From positions 151,465,092 to 151,529,091 of the forward strand of contig OY757011.1 in NCBI GenBank assembly GCA_963580285.1: a DNA stretch of 64,000 bases, given 5' to 3'. Within the stretch, counting starts at the first letter, position 1. The number at the start of each line of letters is the position of its first letter. The position numbers and the translations under genes were made by a program. A model generated the notes under the pieces. The model saw only the letters and a program-made list of their open reading frames with translations, did no database searches and had not been told where the DNA came from. The stretch comes from Lucinisca nassula (lineage: Eukaryota; Mollusca; Bivalvia; Lucinida; Lucinidae). Shown here piece by piece: positions 22,842 to 34,284 of this stretch.

Positions 22842-22849
22842 TAAATAGA

Positions 22850-23512
22850 AAAGAATGTTTTGAGTGACTGGAATAAATGTATAAAGACTTTTTTAGAGAA
22901 GGCCCTATCTTTTTTTATTATTTGAAGGTTCCATTTTCATGTACTGTATTCTTGGGCAACTTTCGAAAACATTTAATTATTAGTCACATCTTACCTTATA
23001 AGTTACTGAGTGAGAAGGGGTTTGATACCAATGCAGTTAAGTTAACTCTTGTGCTCGGCGTAGTGTGTTTGGGATCGGAGAAGCGAATTATAATGAGATA
23101 CCCATCAGTTGATTTTTCCTGTCCCCGTAAGGGGTAATATTCCCGTAAGAATAATTGGATTTCGCAACTCATAATTGGCACGAATATTTAAGCCTCTGGA
23201 ACAAATCCACTGGAAATTTTGCAGTTTATTTATTTCGATATGGAAGTAGTGCGAATTACGCCTTATTTGACATGTTAGACCCCCATGGACCCGGGTAGCT
23301 GAAAATGTCTTCCTTCCGCCCTAGAAAGCAGGTCAAAACAAAAATATCTGACCACCTTTTCTCCAGGAAAAAATAAATTAAAAATCGACTGCTTGCCTTT
23401 AAACGACATATTTCTTGTTTTCCTTTCTACGCTTCTTTTTCAGAGTGGAACAGAAAACAAGAACTAGAGGCACAAAGTGGACCAGAATCGCTCACCTGGA
23501 TGAGGCTGATCA
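22850..23512. other. No recognisable gene
   Basis: Open frames here (for example 22877-23137) show no recognisable domain and no codon evidence beyond chance. No clear repeat structure. Confidence 0.4.
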
Positions 23513-23756
23513 TATGGGCCCCGTCAAGCGATTTTGGTACTTATCGCCTATGCGAGCAGCTAAGGTTCAGGCGAGCCTGCGCATCCGCGCAGTCTCGCCA
23601 GAACCTTCGCTGCTCGCTCATACAAGCAGTGAATCAAGAGGAACCTTCAGACAGAAAGCCATATCCCTGGCCCCTCTGAATGGCTGGGCATGCGCAGTTA
23701 AAATTTGTCATGACGGAATGCTCGAAGACCCAAATTCGCTTGGCGCGGCTCATATA
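23513..23756. mobile_element. Foldback MITE, gcgagcagcgaagg family
   Basis: Catatgggccccgtcaagcg at the left and cgcttggcgcggctcatat at the right are inverted. The inner part aggcgagcctgcgcatccg and gccagaaccttcgctgctcg forms a second hairpin. The long frame across it (23415-23852) is not a gene. Confidence 0.8.
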
Positions 23757-24159
23757 TTACATTGCGTCTTGGTGGCCATTTTGTCTATCAGATCCATTCC
23801 CTTTAAGAATTCTAAATCTGCATGTTTTAATAATCCTGATGCTTCTGATTAATTATATGAGCAGCTTGGTTTGATTTAGGATTCAGGAAGAGATGATGTT
23901 GATGCAGAGTGGAAGTGTATAGTTTGGCAGGCAAGAGCTATCGTTTGCAACTGCCTTTGGCATATTCTGTTATCAAAAAAGTAAACAAAGTCAAACAACC
24001 AAGCGAATACAACTGCAACACAAAGCTATGATGTATAATGCAGCTTAGAAAAAAAAAAAAAAAAAAAAAACACGACAGCGAATCTTCTTGTGGACTCAGC
24101 GAGTTTGACATATACTGATAGCGCCTGAGCTGCCCCTTCCTGTAAATCTTGTATGCTGC

Positions 24160-25310
24160 TTTGAAGAATTTCAAGATGGCTACCATCTGGGATATGAGAA
24201 TGCAACAATTGTAGCAATTCTGAATCTCCATACTACCTAAAGGCGACCACCAATTTCAACTCAGTGCAACAGACCATTCGGTAGCAGACGTTTGAAGATT
24301 TTCAAGATGGCCAACATGACAGCCATCGGAGATATCAGAACAGAATGGTTATAAGAAGTCTGAATTTCCATGTCACCCCAGTGCCTCCTGTCAAGTTCAG
24401 CTCAATTCAACCTTTGTTTGATTTTGTTTGATTTCAGGTTTAACGTCCCCGTCAACACTGTAAAGGTCATTTTGGAGACGTTACTTCCAATTTTGTGTAG
24501 CTTTTACCCGACATTGAGATGAAATGACATCTCAAGCCCTGCCGACCACTGAAACCAATACGGTTTATAAGAATGGACGGTCCGACTCGCACTGCATTGC
24601 CTGGGCAGGCTTAGATCCTCTAAGTGGTTTACGAGTACTCGTGTGCAGGTAAGTTTCAGCTCTGCGTGGAAGCATCATGCAGCCCATCTATTTCTTCAAG
24701 CCCCGATGGGCGGGGGCTACAATGCATCCTTTGGTTTGGGAGGAGATTTCATTTGAAGAATTTCAAGAAGGCCGCCGAAGCGGCCTATCCACGGAGCGGC
24801 CATCTTGGATATTGGAACGGAACGATTCTCCATGTCACCCCGATGCCTCCCATCAAGCTTCAGCTCAATTCGACCTTTGGTTTGGGAAGATATGTCGTTT
24901 GAAGAATTTCAAGATGGTCGCCATGGCGGCCATCTTGGATAATGGAACGGAACGATATTAACAAATCTGAATCTCCATGTCACCTCGATGCCTCATATCA
25001 AGTTTCAGCTCAATTCGACCTTTGGTTTGGGAGAGAATGTCGTTTTAAAAAATCAAGATGGCCGCCCTGGACATCGGAATGGAACGGTTTTAACAAATCT
25101 GACTCGCCATGTCACCCGATGCCTCCCATCAAGTTTCATCTTAGTTCGACCTTTGGTTTAGGCGATGATGGTGTTTGAAGAATTTCATGACGGCCCGTGA
25201 TTTGGAAATCCGAACGGAACCATTTTAGCAGATTCCCATGTCACCAGGATGCTTCCCACCAGGTCTCAGCTTTATCCGACTTTCGGTTCGGTAGGAGATG
25301 TCGAAAAGGT
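24160..25310. repeat. Tandem array, about 145-bp units, with aagatggccgcc
   Basis: Units begin tttgaagaatttcaag near 24160, 24290, 24752, 24897 and 25177. Each carries catgtcaccccgatgcctc, caagtttcagctcaattcg and cctttggtttgggag. At 24907-24935 caagatggtcgcc and ggcggccatcttgg form a small palindrome. A SINE-A (24421-24718) splits one unit. Frames here are not genes. Confidence 0.75.
24421..24718 (-). repeat. SINE-A copy inside the array
   Basis: Tail attttgtttgatttcaggtt, head end gccccgatgggcgggggc. The array unit is interrupted between caattcaacctttg and ggtttgggaggagatttc. Confidence 0.8.
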
Positions 25311-26247
25311 GAAAAGTTAACGACGGACGTAGGGACGACGAACAATAGGCTACGACATAAGCTGACCTACAGCTTCGCTACAGGTGAGCTAATAAACGAC
25401 ATATTCTGTTCCATTCTAATTTTATTGTTTTAAATTCCACCCTTCTTTTTCTGCCAGATGTACAAGCGGAATAACTTTCATTTTGTCGCGTAACCTGCAA
25501 AAACGACATTAAATAGAAATCGAAAGTAACTCTGGAAAAGCCACGGACATCGATGGTACAATTTTTGCATCTTATGGGTAAATTCTTTCCAATTTAAGAT
25601 ATGCTATTTTTGAAAGAGTTGCTTCTCCTGAAGGAAAGAAATAAGGAAAGCCAACAGAAGTAAACCCAGTTTCCAGCTCAGCCCGTTTTATATGTTACCT
25701 CCAAAATGGGCAATGGCAAACAGTGCAGGTCCAGATCAGACAACACTGAACTCGACGTTTAATGAATCGCGAAATTTACTCAACTTGACACTCCTAAATT
25801 TCGAAATGGACTCCTGCTTTTATGTCGGCGGATGATTCCATTGCGTCTAAAATGGGTCAAAAGCCATTGTGTGACGTGAACAGTGCAGGCTTGCCAGACT
25901 ACGCGAGGACAAGAACTCTTGATTCGGGTCTTAGCTGGTCGCATACGCAGATTATGTGCCTCAGTCTCAGATGATTGCTTACATGGCAGAAAGACAGCAT
26001 AAAGTCATTGACTTAATGCAATAATGAATATTTCATGACAAAAGAGCGCAGATGTTTAATGACTCAGCATCAGCTTGTATCTCATAGAAACGGTACAAAA
26101 ATGCTATATATGGAACTATAGTCTGGTTTGAATAATATGTTAAAAGACTGTCATTTGACAGAATGTGGTAAGATACGTATTTTATAATCTTTTCAGTGTC
26201 ATCGCCATTCAGTTATTCCCGGAGTAGTAAAGAAAAGGTGGAGTTCT
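25311..26247. other. No recognisable gene; one family M remnant
   Basis: 25690-25862 contains aatggcaaacagtgcaggtc and ctaaaatgggtcaaaag, a family M remnant. The rest shows no coding or repeat structure I can name. Confidence 0.45.
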
Positions 26248-26486
26248 TAAGGTGAATGGATACACCTGGCAGATGTTCCGCCATTTTTCAAAAGGAGACC
26301 ACTTTCGAGACTTCTCGTTTGCTTTTCTATAAGTTCTATCCCACGGAAAAAGGGGTCTACACTTAAAGGAAAGAATTTGCTCCTCAGGAGCATATTCTTT
26401 CCTTTAAGAGTTGACCTCTATTGACATTGGAAACAAACTAATTTTGAAGGAGTGCCTTCCCTGAAGGTGTAGCCATTCCCCTTAAG
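26248..26486. mobile_element. Foldback MITE, ttaaggggaatgg family
   Basis: Ends ttaaggtgaatggatacacc and aggtgtagccattcccctta are inverted. Centre: aaaggaaagaatttgctcct and its complement. Other copies lie at 27258 and 57820, with a partial at 63430. Confidence 0.7.
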
Positions 26487-26494
26487 TGGAATAA

Positions 26495-27087
26495 ATACAT
26501 CTCTTCGGGAGCAAACCCTTTAAAATGTTTTGTCTGTCTTATCAGTAGGGGGTCTGTTCTAAATGGAAAGAATTTTCCCCTTAGGAGCAAATTATTTCAA
26601 TTTCGAGCTAACCAAGTATTTAACATGAACGCGAGAAGGAAAGATAAGAGTTGTCTTTCTTCTCCAAATGGCGGAAATAATTATTATATCATTTGTATTC
26701 ATTCCCTTAAACCATAACAACAGCCGCAGACGACAAGAGATCCATATTTTTCTTTGGCATTGAAAGACGAATGGATACAGCTGGCATGGTTTCCACCGTC
26801 ATTTACAAAGGGGGTAACTTTTGTAGTGAATTTTTGTTTGTTGTTTTGTACACCGAAAGCCCCTTTGAAAAAGGGCTTTCCTGTAAACGAAAAGGTGTCT
26901 AGAAAAAAATCTGACACCTCTTGGCAATGGAACCAAATCATTTCTGGGTCGACTGTATGCAAATGGGCCCAAACTTACTTTCAGTGACTGTCACTGATTT
27001 GTAAATGCAGGAAATGGTTACTTACAGAAAATAATAGCTATGAGGTCAGTGTTGTGTAAGAGGGCGATATAGGTTATGTGTTGGATT
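26495..27087. repeat. Foldback fragments, no gene
   Basis: 26495-26625 repeats ttaggagcaaattattt-type arms of the preceding family. 26856-26882 is a short hairpin, gaaagcccctttg / aaaagggctttc. Overlapping frames on both strands here are by-products of the inverted structure. Confidence 0.45.
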
Positions 27088-27250
27088 TGGCAAACAGTGT
27101 AGACCCAGATCAGACGCCGCTGATCACGGTCTCCACTGTTTATAGAACAGGAATTTAAGGGTTAAACGAAAACTATATAAGTCGCCGTGCTGGACCATTT
27201 TCCAGCATACACTCAGAGACAACCAATCCACCAGTGCTGTCAGTGCTTTG
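27088..27250. mobile_element. Family M core with adjoining repeat
   Basis: Ggcaaacagtgtagaccca and ggtctccactgttta, then aagggttaaacgaaaac, then cagcatacactcagagacaa and gtgctgtcagtgctttgatt. Same pairing as at 15380-15560. Confidence 0.6.
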
Positions 27251-27257
27251 ATTTAAG

Positions 27258-27478
27258 GGGATTGGGAACATCTGGCAGATTTTGGCGCCATTTTTCAAAG
27301 GGAGACTACTTTCGGGACTTCCTGTCCGCTTTTCTATAAGCCCTGTTTCACTGAAAAATGGGTCTGCTCTTAAAGGAAATAATTTTCTTTCCTATTAGAG
27401 TTCACCCCTATTGACATGGGAGACAAAAATACTTTTGCAAGAGTGGCCTCCCCTGAAGGTGTTCCCATTCCCCTTAAA
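27258..27478. mobile_element. Foldback MITE, ttaaggggaatgg family
   Basis: Starts ggggattgggaacatctggc and ends aaggtgttcccattcccctt; the interior matches 26248-26486. It ends about 170 bp upstream of the calcyphosine-like exon. Confidence 0.7.
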
Positions 27479-27647
27479 TCGATTCAACTCCCATTGAAGG
27501 TATATCCTATTATATAAAGGAGAGAAAATACGGAGACATTTGCATTTCGTCTGGTAAAATGTCGTCTGCTGATATGCTATTTAAATTTTACAGATCTAGT
27601 GGAACTGCAATACTGCTTAAGGTGCTGCCCTGAAATCTCAAATAAAC

Positions 27648-28011
27648 ATGGCCGAAGATAAGAGTGAACTTTTAATTGAGGCTCTCAGACATCAGTGTCT
27701 GGTGAGGGGCTGTAACGGAATAAAAGGGCTTAGTCTGGTCTTCAGAAAAATGGATATAGATTATTCCAAGAGGATTTGCCTTGAAGAGTTAAAAATTGGT
27801 GTGAAAAGCTTCGGACTCAGGATGTCAGACAGCTACCTGCTAGAACTCTTCACCGCTTTGGACATAAACAAAAGTGGAGAAATAGACTTTGCCGAGTTCA
27901 TGAAGAAATTGAGACCACCAATGGCAAAATGTAGGGTTGATGTTGTGAACGAAGCTTTCGAGAAACTGGATGTTAACCGCAATGGGGCAATCGAGACTGA
28001 CGATTTGCAAG
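27648..28011 (+). CDS. Calcyphosine-like protein, 5' coding exon A
   Basis: The exon encodes 121 residues plus the first base of a split codon. MAEDKSELLIEALRHQCL begins the conserved CAPS/CAPSL N-terminus (family motif RxQCLxRGxxGIKGL). EF1 is at residues 36-47 (DIDYSKRICLEE; Lys replaces the usual Gly at position 6). EF2 is at 70-81 (DINKSGEIDFAE, canonical) and is followed by the family signature KLRPPM. EF3 starts at 107 (DVNRNGAIETDD, ligand positions kept, Asp at position 12). The CDS runs to CAAG|GTAGTA, a good phase-1 donor at 28012; without splicing a stop follows two codons later. An acceptor-like tttacag at 27588-27593 suggests a 5'UTR intron. Calcyphosines are cytosolic EF-hand Ca2+ sensors. 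The matching 3' exon is probably 56993-57231. Confidence 0.85.
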
Positions 28012-28019
28012 GTAGTACA

Positions 28020-29015
28020 TAGAGGATCTTTCGCGGGTGGTCATTTCATGTGAAATTTATGATAAAATGACCACAGATATAAGATTCTGCTTATTATATA
28101 CTGACCGGAAATAGAAACTATACACTGTTAAAATTGTCTCGCCTGACAAAACAAGTGCATAATTCAGTTAAAATTTACTGATTAAGGATTTGACTAACCA
28201 TAGACATGAATCATGTAACAATTTAAAGAAAATCTGGTGTTCAAAATAAAAGTTTTTGGGGAAAATGTAAAAATGTGCATTTTTCACAAAATTTGTTTGT
28301 AGTCGAATTCTGACTTCAACATTTTTTTCGTGTAGGTAATAAGTTAAAAGCAAGGAATAAAAAAATAACATAAAATCTAAAAATTATCGAGAAACAAACA
28401 TTTTATTGAAATCTCAAAAACTGCTTTTTTTCAGCGAAATATTCAAAATAATGTTGCCAGCCAAAATTTGACCAAAAGTGCCTTCAATCGTTTTAGCATT
28501 TTCAGATGTGTCTTAAATATTGATTAAAACAAAAAACACAATCAGAAATGCCATACTTTTCGCTCACTTCCGGTGGTTTGGTCCAATATTTAAAGGTCGA
28601 TAACTTCACAACCATTGTGTAAATTTTCATTTTGTAAACAGTATTCCCAATGTTAGATGACGAGTAATAACTGGTAAAAATAGGAATCACATTCGCGACA
28701 CAAAATGTTTGACTCAATGGAAACTTGAACAGCAAGATTTGGACCCTTGCTTTGAACCTGTGGCTTTAGCCGTTAAATCGTAGCTATCATTAAACATTTT
28801 ATTCGATAAAGCAGACATGCAACTGATGATACTTTATATAATTGGAATTCAATTTTCATTTAAATGTTTTGCCAGTGATAATTTAAAAATGAGTGTATAG
28901 TTTCTATTTCCGGTGAGTATATAATGCTTTTGTACGGTTTTCAGTTTAAATTCTAAAGGATTACCCTTTAACATTTAAACAAGACCATATTGCCGAAGAA
29001 ATTCAAATGAATTCA
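28020..29015. other. Intron-like AT-rich sequence, no feature
   Basis: AT-rich, with no coding homology and no clear repeat except the phrase gaaatagaaactatacactg (28109) and an inverted echo, atagtttctatttccggt (28898). Those two may be the decayed ends of one element of about 800 bp. Confidence 0.45.
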
Positions 29016-29021
29016 AAGTCC

Positions 29022-29312
29022 ATTACGAAAACACGCCTATACAAATACATTGTAAACTTTACTGCAAAAAAAAAAAAAAAAAAAACACTAAAATTTTAAG
29101 ATGATAAATTGTGATATTTTTCTTATTTCTGCTCAAAATATAGATTGTGGTACTCGTTAGAACCGCCTCATCGAGGCGGTTCTAACGGTACCCACAATCT
29201 TTATTTTAGAGCAGAAATAAGAAAAATAAGGTTTACCAATGTAAGCCCTAGTTTTACTATATAAAGGTGGGGTTGAAGGGGGCCAAAATTATATAGACAT
29301 GTTTTCGTGATG
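29022..29312. mobile_element. Hairpin repeat family H copy
   Basis: Ends attacgaaaacacgcctata and tatagacatgttttcgtgat. Central hairpin gttagaaccgcctcatcgag / gaggcggttctaac. It holds a poly-A run near 29067. Confidence 0.8.
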
Positions 29313-29389
29313 ACGGGTGACATCATCGCATTACCAGGCAGTAACCATGCGGTATTACATGTGTTGTCATAATGCTTTTTTTCGCGCCT

Positions 29390-30330
29390 ACTTTAAGCAA
29401 GGCTTGATAAGGGGTTAGATTTTCCGTCCGTCCGTTTGTCAAGCCTCAACATTTGCCACCACCCTAGCGTTCGCCCAAATGGTCAAGTCCATCTCTCAAG
29501 AACTATTTGAGCTTCATCATAGATGCATGGTACAAACTTGCATCTGGGAATTGCAACTATGATAAAAGCATCCATATTTGACCTTGACCTGCATTTCATG
29601 GTTCACTGATTTTGTAAACTATTGCGTCAAACCTGGCGTTCACCATAATGATAAAGTTCATTTCTCAAGAACTTTAAGAGCTCCATTAATGATACTTAGT
29701 ACAAGCTTGCATCTAGGGATTGCAACAAGCTTGCACCTAAGGATTGCAACTATAATGCAATCATCCATATTAAACTTGACTTTTATTTCATGGTTCATTG
29801 ACTTTGTTATCTTTTGTGTCAATTCTGTCCTTCACCCTAATGTTCATCCAAGGACTATAAGAGCTTCATTTATGATACTTGGTACAAGCTTGCATCAAGG
29901 AATGGCAACTTTTGTGCAAATATCCATGTTTGATTTTGACCTTCATTCCATGGTTCACTGATTTGTAAACTATTTCGACAACCCTAGCGTTCACCCTAAT
30001 GGACAAGTTCATTTCTCAAGAACTATAAGAGCTCCATTTATGATATTTGGGAAAAAACTTGCATCCAGGGATGATGACTACAATGCAATTATCCACATTT
30101 GACCTTGACCTCCATTTCACGGTTCACTGACTTTGTGTATTATTGCGTCAGCTCTAGCGTTCACACTAATGTTCATATCCATTTCTCAAGAACTATAAGA
30201 GCTTCACTAATGACACTTGGTAAAAGCTTAATGACACTTGGTACTAGCTTGCATATAGCATTGGCAACTTTTATTCAAGCGTCCATGTTTGACCTTCACC
30301 TACATTTCATTGTTCTGTGACTGCCCCCAA
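29390..30330 (+). repeat. Tandem array, about 160-bp units, with CCGTCCGTCCG head
   Basis: A head containing ttttccgtccgtccgtttgt is followed by units with ttgaccttgacctgcatttc, atttctcaagaactataaga and ggtacaagcttgcatctag. Frames at 29578-29961 and 30099-30320 are read through the units and are not genes. Confidence 0.75.
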
Positions 30331-30561
30331 GCCCCCCCCCCACCCACCCCACCCAATCCAAAGGCGCGACTTAGCCATTGGCGGACTTCTTGTTTCCACT
30401 CTAAATAACAGCGACGTTATACATTATCAATTCAATAAATTATCATTCTAGTTTGTCTAAATAAGCTGGTGCACCGAAAAAGGTACACTTAGGCATGTGC
30501 GATAAGTGAAGACTGATTAGATTGCGCCAGTGCCCAGTCTGTTCAGTCTTCACAAGACGCA

Positions 30562-30781
30562 TCAGAAGCCTCCGTTGTCTAGTGGTTATGCTACTCGCCT
30601 TGTAAACCAGGGGTAACAGGATCGATCCCGGGCTTCTCCAGCCTTTCGGATGAGTGATTGAGTGAGAGTGTTTCAGTTTTACGTCCCACCAAGAAGCCTT
30701 TCGAATGAGTCTTTAATCCGAGGACCCGTCTCCGTATGACCTTAGCTGTTGGTGAGACGTAAAACTCAAACACTCACTCCC
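30562..30781 (+). mobile_element. tRNA(Thr)-like SINE with target duplication
   Basis: A box TGTCTAGTGGTTATG, loop CTTGTAA (anticodon-like TGT), B box GGATCGATCCC. The body gives cgtatgaccttagctgttgg and gagacgtaaaactcaaacac. The duplication tcacaagacgca flanks it (30550-30561 and 30782-30793). Confidence 0.85.
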
Positions 30782-30960
30782 TCACAAGACGCACGAGTCA
30801 TCTATAGGTTCTGTAGCTTCTGCAGAACGGGTGCACAGGCTGATCTTAATCTGAATCTTCACTGATCGACAAGCCAAAATGTGTCTTTTGCTGTGTTTCT
30901 ACATTGAAAGACGGGTTCTTTTTGCTTCTGTTACACTGGAAACTCAAGGCACTTATTTAA

Positions 30961-31492
30961 AGGTGCATTATTGAGCTACCGGGTCTCAATTTTTTTTTCT
31001 GGTTTTTATCTTCAATGCATACTCCTTTGTCATGTGTACACTTTTGGAGCCAAATACAGCTTCAGAACTTTGTGAAAATGGTCGTTTTCATTCGTGTTTA
31101 CCCTTCGCTCTGAACATGTGTTCGGAATTTCTGTTCTAAAAATAAATCTGTAACTTTACAAATACATGGCGACAGTATCGTCTCTGAGTGTCGTTACTTA
31201 TGGCATGGTATTCAGCGTCATATTTCTTCCGATTCAGGCATGGCCTAAGCAAACAAGGCCAAAAATGAACGTCGCATAACGTCATATATGGGGATTCTAT
31301 TTTTATCACGAACTAAAAATAGATCTAACTAGTGTGCGAAACCTAGTTAGGAATCCCTCTCAAACACCTGTCATCATAATTGTTCGCATTTTTGCATAAA
31401 TTGCATTCATTTGTATTGTTTTAAAGCAAAATACCGGCTATATGTATTTTACTTTTGGAAGCATTTTTTCCAGATAGCTCAATAATGCACCT
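30961..31492. mobile_element. TTAA-flanked MITE with aggtgcattattgagcta ends
   Basis: The inverted ends aggtgcattattgagcta (30961) and tagctcaataatgcacct (31492) are perfect over 18 nt. TTAA lies immediately outside on both sides (30957-30960 and 31493-31496). It is about 530 bp with no coding frame. The TTAA target suggests piggyBac-type mobilisation. Confidence 0.8.
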
Positions 31493-31499
31493 TTAAGGA

Positions 31500-31940
31500 A
31501 ACCGAATTTACCCGGACAAAATTACTTATCTGGGATGGGCGCCACTGCCCTGCTACATCCATTGTACAAACCCACAATAAAATCTAGGACTCAGCGGTCC
31601 TTTGAGACACGAGCAAACGACGAGGGATAGTCTGTTATAAACAGCCTGAAATCATGCAAACTATCTATGTCCAGAGTAATTCAATTTTCATTTCTTTCTT
31701 TTCTTTTTTTTCATGAAATATTAATGAGCTCTACAGTCCCGACGATTTGAGATACCACTTTTCACAATAATCCAATCTACGTTTCGCTACTTTCGAATGC
31801 ATTGTCAAATCTTTTAATAAATATTTTCAGAAGAAACAAAATCAAAAGACGTTCGCCCCCCACCTCTTCCATCACCTACATGTAACACCTCATAACACAA
31901 GCTTCATTCCAAGCTCAAACGTTTTTTGCTCATGGCATAC
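31500..31940. other. No recognisable feature
   Basis: No coding evidence and no repeat that I could match elsewhere in the window. Confidence 0.35.
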
Positions 31941-31942
31941 TT

Positions 31943-32170
31943 TAACCCATTTCAGACTGGAAACCCCTGAACGGGTACCGTGGCAAACAGTGCAGGCCCC
32001 GATCAGACGCCACAGAACGCGGCGTCTGATCAGGGCCTCCACTGTTTGCTCAAAGTTCAGTCATTTTCCTAGTTTATTTTGAAGAAAATACAACCCGACA
32101 CCCCTAAGGTTTGAGATGGACTCATCCTATATATAAGGAGGAAGATTCCATTTGGTACTAAAAGGGTTAA
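31943..32170. mobile_element. TTAA-type hairpin MITE (family M), best copy
   Basis: Both ends are preserved: TTAACCCATTTCAGAC at the left and tttggtactaaaaGGGTTAA at the right, with TTAA at both limits. The core gcaaacagtgcaggccccga through gggcctccactgtttgc folds as a long hairpin around gacgccacagaacgcggcgtc. Confidence 0.8.
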
Positions 32171-32257
32171 GGATGAGATATACTACCAAAATGTATTCAA
32201 TGTGAGTGCCTGCTTGGAAGCTTCAAATTTGAGTGTCCCGCAAGCACTCAACGTCTG

Positions 32258-32557
32258 CCCCCGCCCATAGGGGCTTGAAGAAATATATGGGCTGCACGAT
32301 GCTTCCACGCAGAGCTGAATCCGGCCCGCACACTAGTACTGGTAAACCGCTAAGTGGATCTAAGCCTGTCCAGGAACCGCGGTGCGAGGCGGACCGTCCA
32401 TGCTAATAAACCCTATTGGTTTCATTGGGCGACAGGGCTTGAGATGTCATTTCATCTCAATGTTGGGTAAAAGTCCCACAAAATTGGAAGCAACGTCTCC
32501 AAAATGACCTTTACAGTGTTGACGGGGACGTTAAACCTCAAATCAAACAAACAAACA
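32258..32557 (+). repeat. SINE-A copy, near full length
   Basis: Head gcccccgcccataggggc and tail tgttgacggggacgttaaac followed by (CAAA)n. caacgt occurs just outside both limits, a possible short target duplication. Confidence 0.82.
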
Positions 32558-32809
32558 ACGTTGAAACAATGTTGTTTTTCAACGATGAGTCGCCGTTATC
32601 TCTTGCAGGATGGTTTCCCGTGCCTCAAAACTATACTACTGAATATAAATGTGATATTTTTGTGTTTTGTCTGAGCAGAATAAGCCCTATTATAATCATA
32701 ATCATATAATCGTACACGGTGTATTTACGACATTATTTTATTTTGTTTATACCCGCGCTTAATTTTACCGCCGATATAAAATAAAAATTTCGCAGTTTTT
32801 TTTTACGAT

Positions 32810-33330
32810 TTTTTGCTCACCAGAGCCGAAGGCTCCAGGGGAGCTTATGGTATAGGCAGTTGTCCGACGTCGTCATCGTCGTCGGTGGCGCCGTCTGTCG
32901 TCGTCGTATTCATCTGACGTCGTCTGGCGTTAACACTTTCAAACGACATCTCATCTGAAGCAGCTGGGCCCAACTTTTATGTTTAGCATCCTTGGGATGG
33001 GGGATTGAAAGTGTGTAGTTTTTTTAATGAAAATTGACTCTTTAGTTTGGTTGCTATGGCAACTCATAGCTCCCATAGACTTATAATGGGGAAAATTAAA
33101 AAATGGCATTTACTGCCAAGCCATTGCCTTCGCGGAATCCGTGTTAAAAAGGCGAAAGAAGATACTGGTACGTTGGCCCCATATAATAAGTAAAGGGATA
33201 TTTTCACATTTAACAGAAGTCATTTGCAGTCGGGATAGCGTGGGTGGGAGAATTAGTAAGCGATTACGCAATATTTTGTTGCCAAAATCAGACGGATTTC
33301 GCCTTCCCCTAACCCCTTGAAGTTTGGTTT
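32810..33330 (+). repeat. Array head (gctcaccagagcc type) with short body
   Basis: Hairpin tgctcaccagagccgaagg / ctccaggggagct, then gtcgtcatcgtcgtcgg and more CGTC repeats, as at 58293 and 61194. The body is unique-looking; no long tandem array follows. Confidence 0.6.
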
Positions 33331-33892
33331 TTGTGTGATTGCATACGTTCCCATATAATGATGGGTCTGATCAGGATCTGTACCGTCCCATTTAGGACTG
33401 AAATGGTGGAGTATTTAATATAACTTTTTTAAAATTTCCGTCTGCAGTAACATAATAGCGGAATGTCATAAAAAGCTTTAAAATATTTAATATGTTTTCG
33501 CCAATCAATCGGTCTAACCCATCTATGACAAAGGGAATGTTCCGCCTAATAAGTATTGAGTGCTCCATTTCCAATATAAATGGTATAAAGTTTAGCGGGA
33601 AGTTTTGCCAAATGCGCGCAGTGAATAACTAGATCGGGAACAGGGGAGTCTGATTTGAGCCTACACTGGTCAAGTGACAATGCTTCCAAGAGAAGGGACG
33701 CTAGGCATATGCGGGTTAAACGTTTTCGATACGTATTTAAATTAAAAAAATAGATTTTTAAAATACACAAAGGTCATCTAGGGTCAGCCTACATATTAAA
33801 CAACAGGTTTAGCAATTTTGCAATTACTGTGTGACGATGAAGCGAAGAGGATACCTCGGACGGGTAGTCTGCTAAATGTTTTCATATAAAGT
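33331..33892. other. No recognisable gene
   Basis: Contains gggtctgatcaggatctgta, a possible family M scrap. No supported coding region. Confidence 0.35.
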
Positions 33893-34140
33893 CTCGAACC
33901 CCCGCCATTCGGGAGTTGGAGAAATAGATCGGGCTGCAACCGACCGCACACGAGTCTGGTAAGCCGCTTAGAATGTCTAGGCAAAGTGGCGCGATTTCAT
34001 TAAAAGTTTCGCATCGGGGGTTGGAGAAATAGATCGGACTACACGATGCTTCCGCGCAAGAACGAGACCATGCCCTAGGACGTGACGCTACCTTCCCTTG
34101 GTCTAGGGCGTTTCCGCTAAACGCGTCACCCCTCACAAAG
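33893..34140 (+). repeat. Two SINE-A head fragments
   Basis: Gaaatagatcgggctgcaac and gaaatagatcggactacacg both match the SINE-A head (gaagaaatagatgggctgca) and occur about 125 bp apart, indicating two truncated copies. Confidence 0.55.
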
Positions 34141-34284
34141 GTCTTCGAGGGTCAGCCTAGGTCAAAATGGCGGTCATATTGTCTACGACCTTGGCCGCAA
34201 TCTTGTGACGTCATTTCCCCCAAAGTGCTCCCCATACTACTGGAATGCTTGTTTTAATTGATTAAAAAAAAAAAAAAAAAAAAA

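Noticed and set aside
22877..23137. 86-codon open frame as a gene
   Set aside because: No recognisable domain, no splice support, and a competing frame on the other strand.
23415..23852. 145-codon open frame
   Set aside because: Most of it is the foldback MITE repeated at 14848, 46053 and 57505; the same frame appears in those copies.
24624..25433. Overlapping plus-strand frames
   Set aside because: They are read through SINE-A and the 145-bp array.
26699..26987. Opposed open frames on both strands
   Set aside because: Mirror frames created by inverted sequence; no homology seen.
28012..28022. Exon A as a complete short protein ending in ...LQGST
   Set aside because: The stop lies just past a good GT donor and the family needs the EF4 half, so the stop is probably intronic.
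29578..30320. Open frames of 127 and 73 codons
   Set aside because: They run through tandem repeat units; the apparent protein repeats are the DNA units themselves.
30562..30640. Possible tRNA-Thr gene
   Set aside because: The acceptor ends do not pair well and a SINE body and tail follow directly, with flanking duplications.
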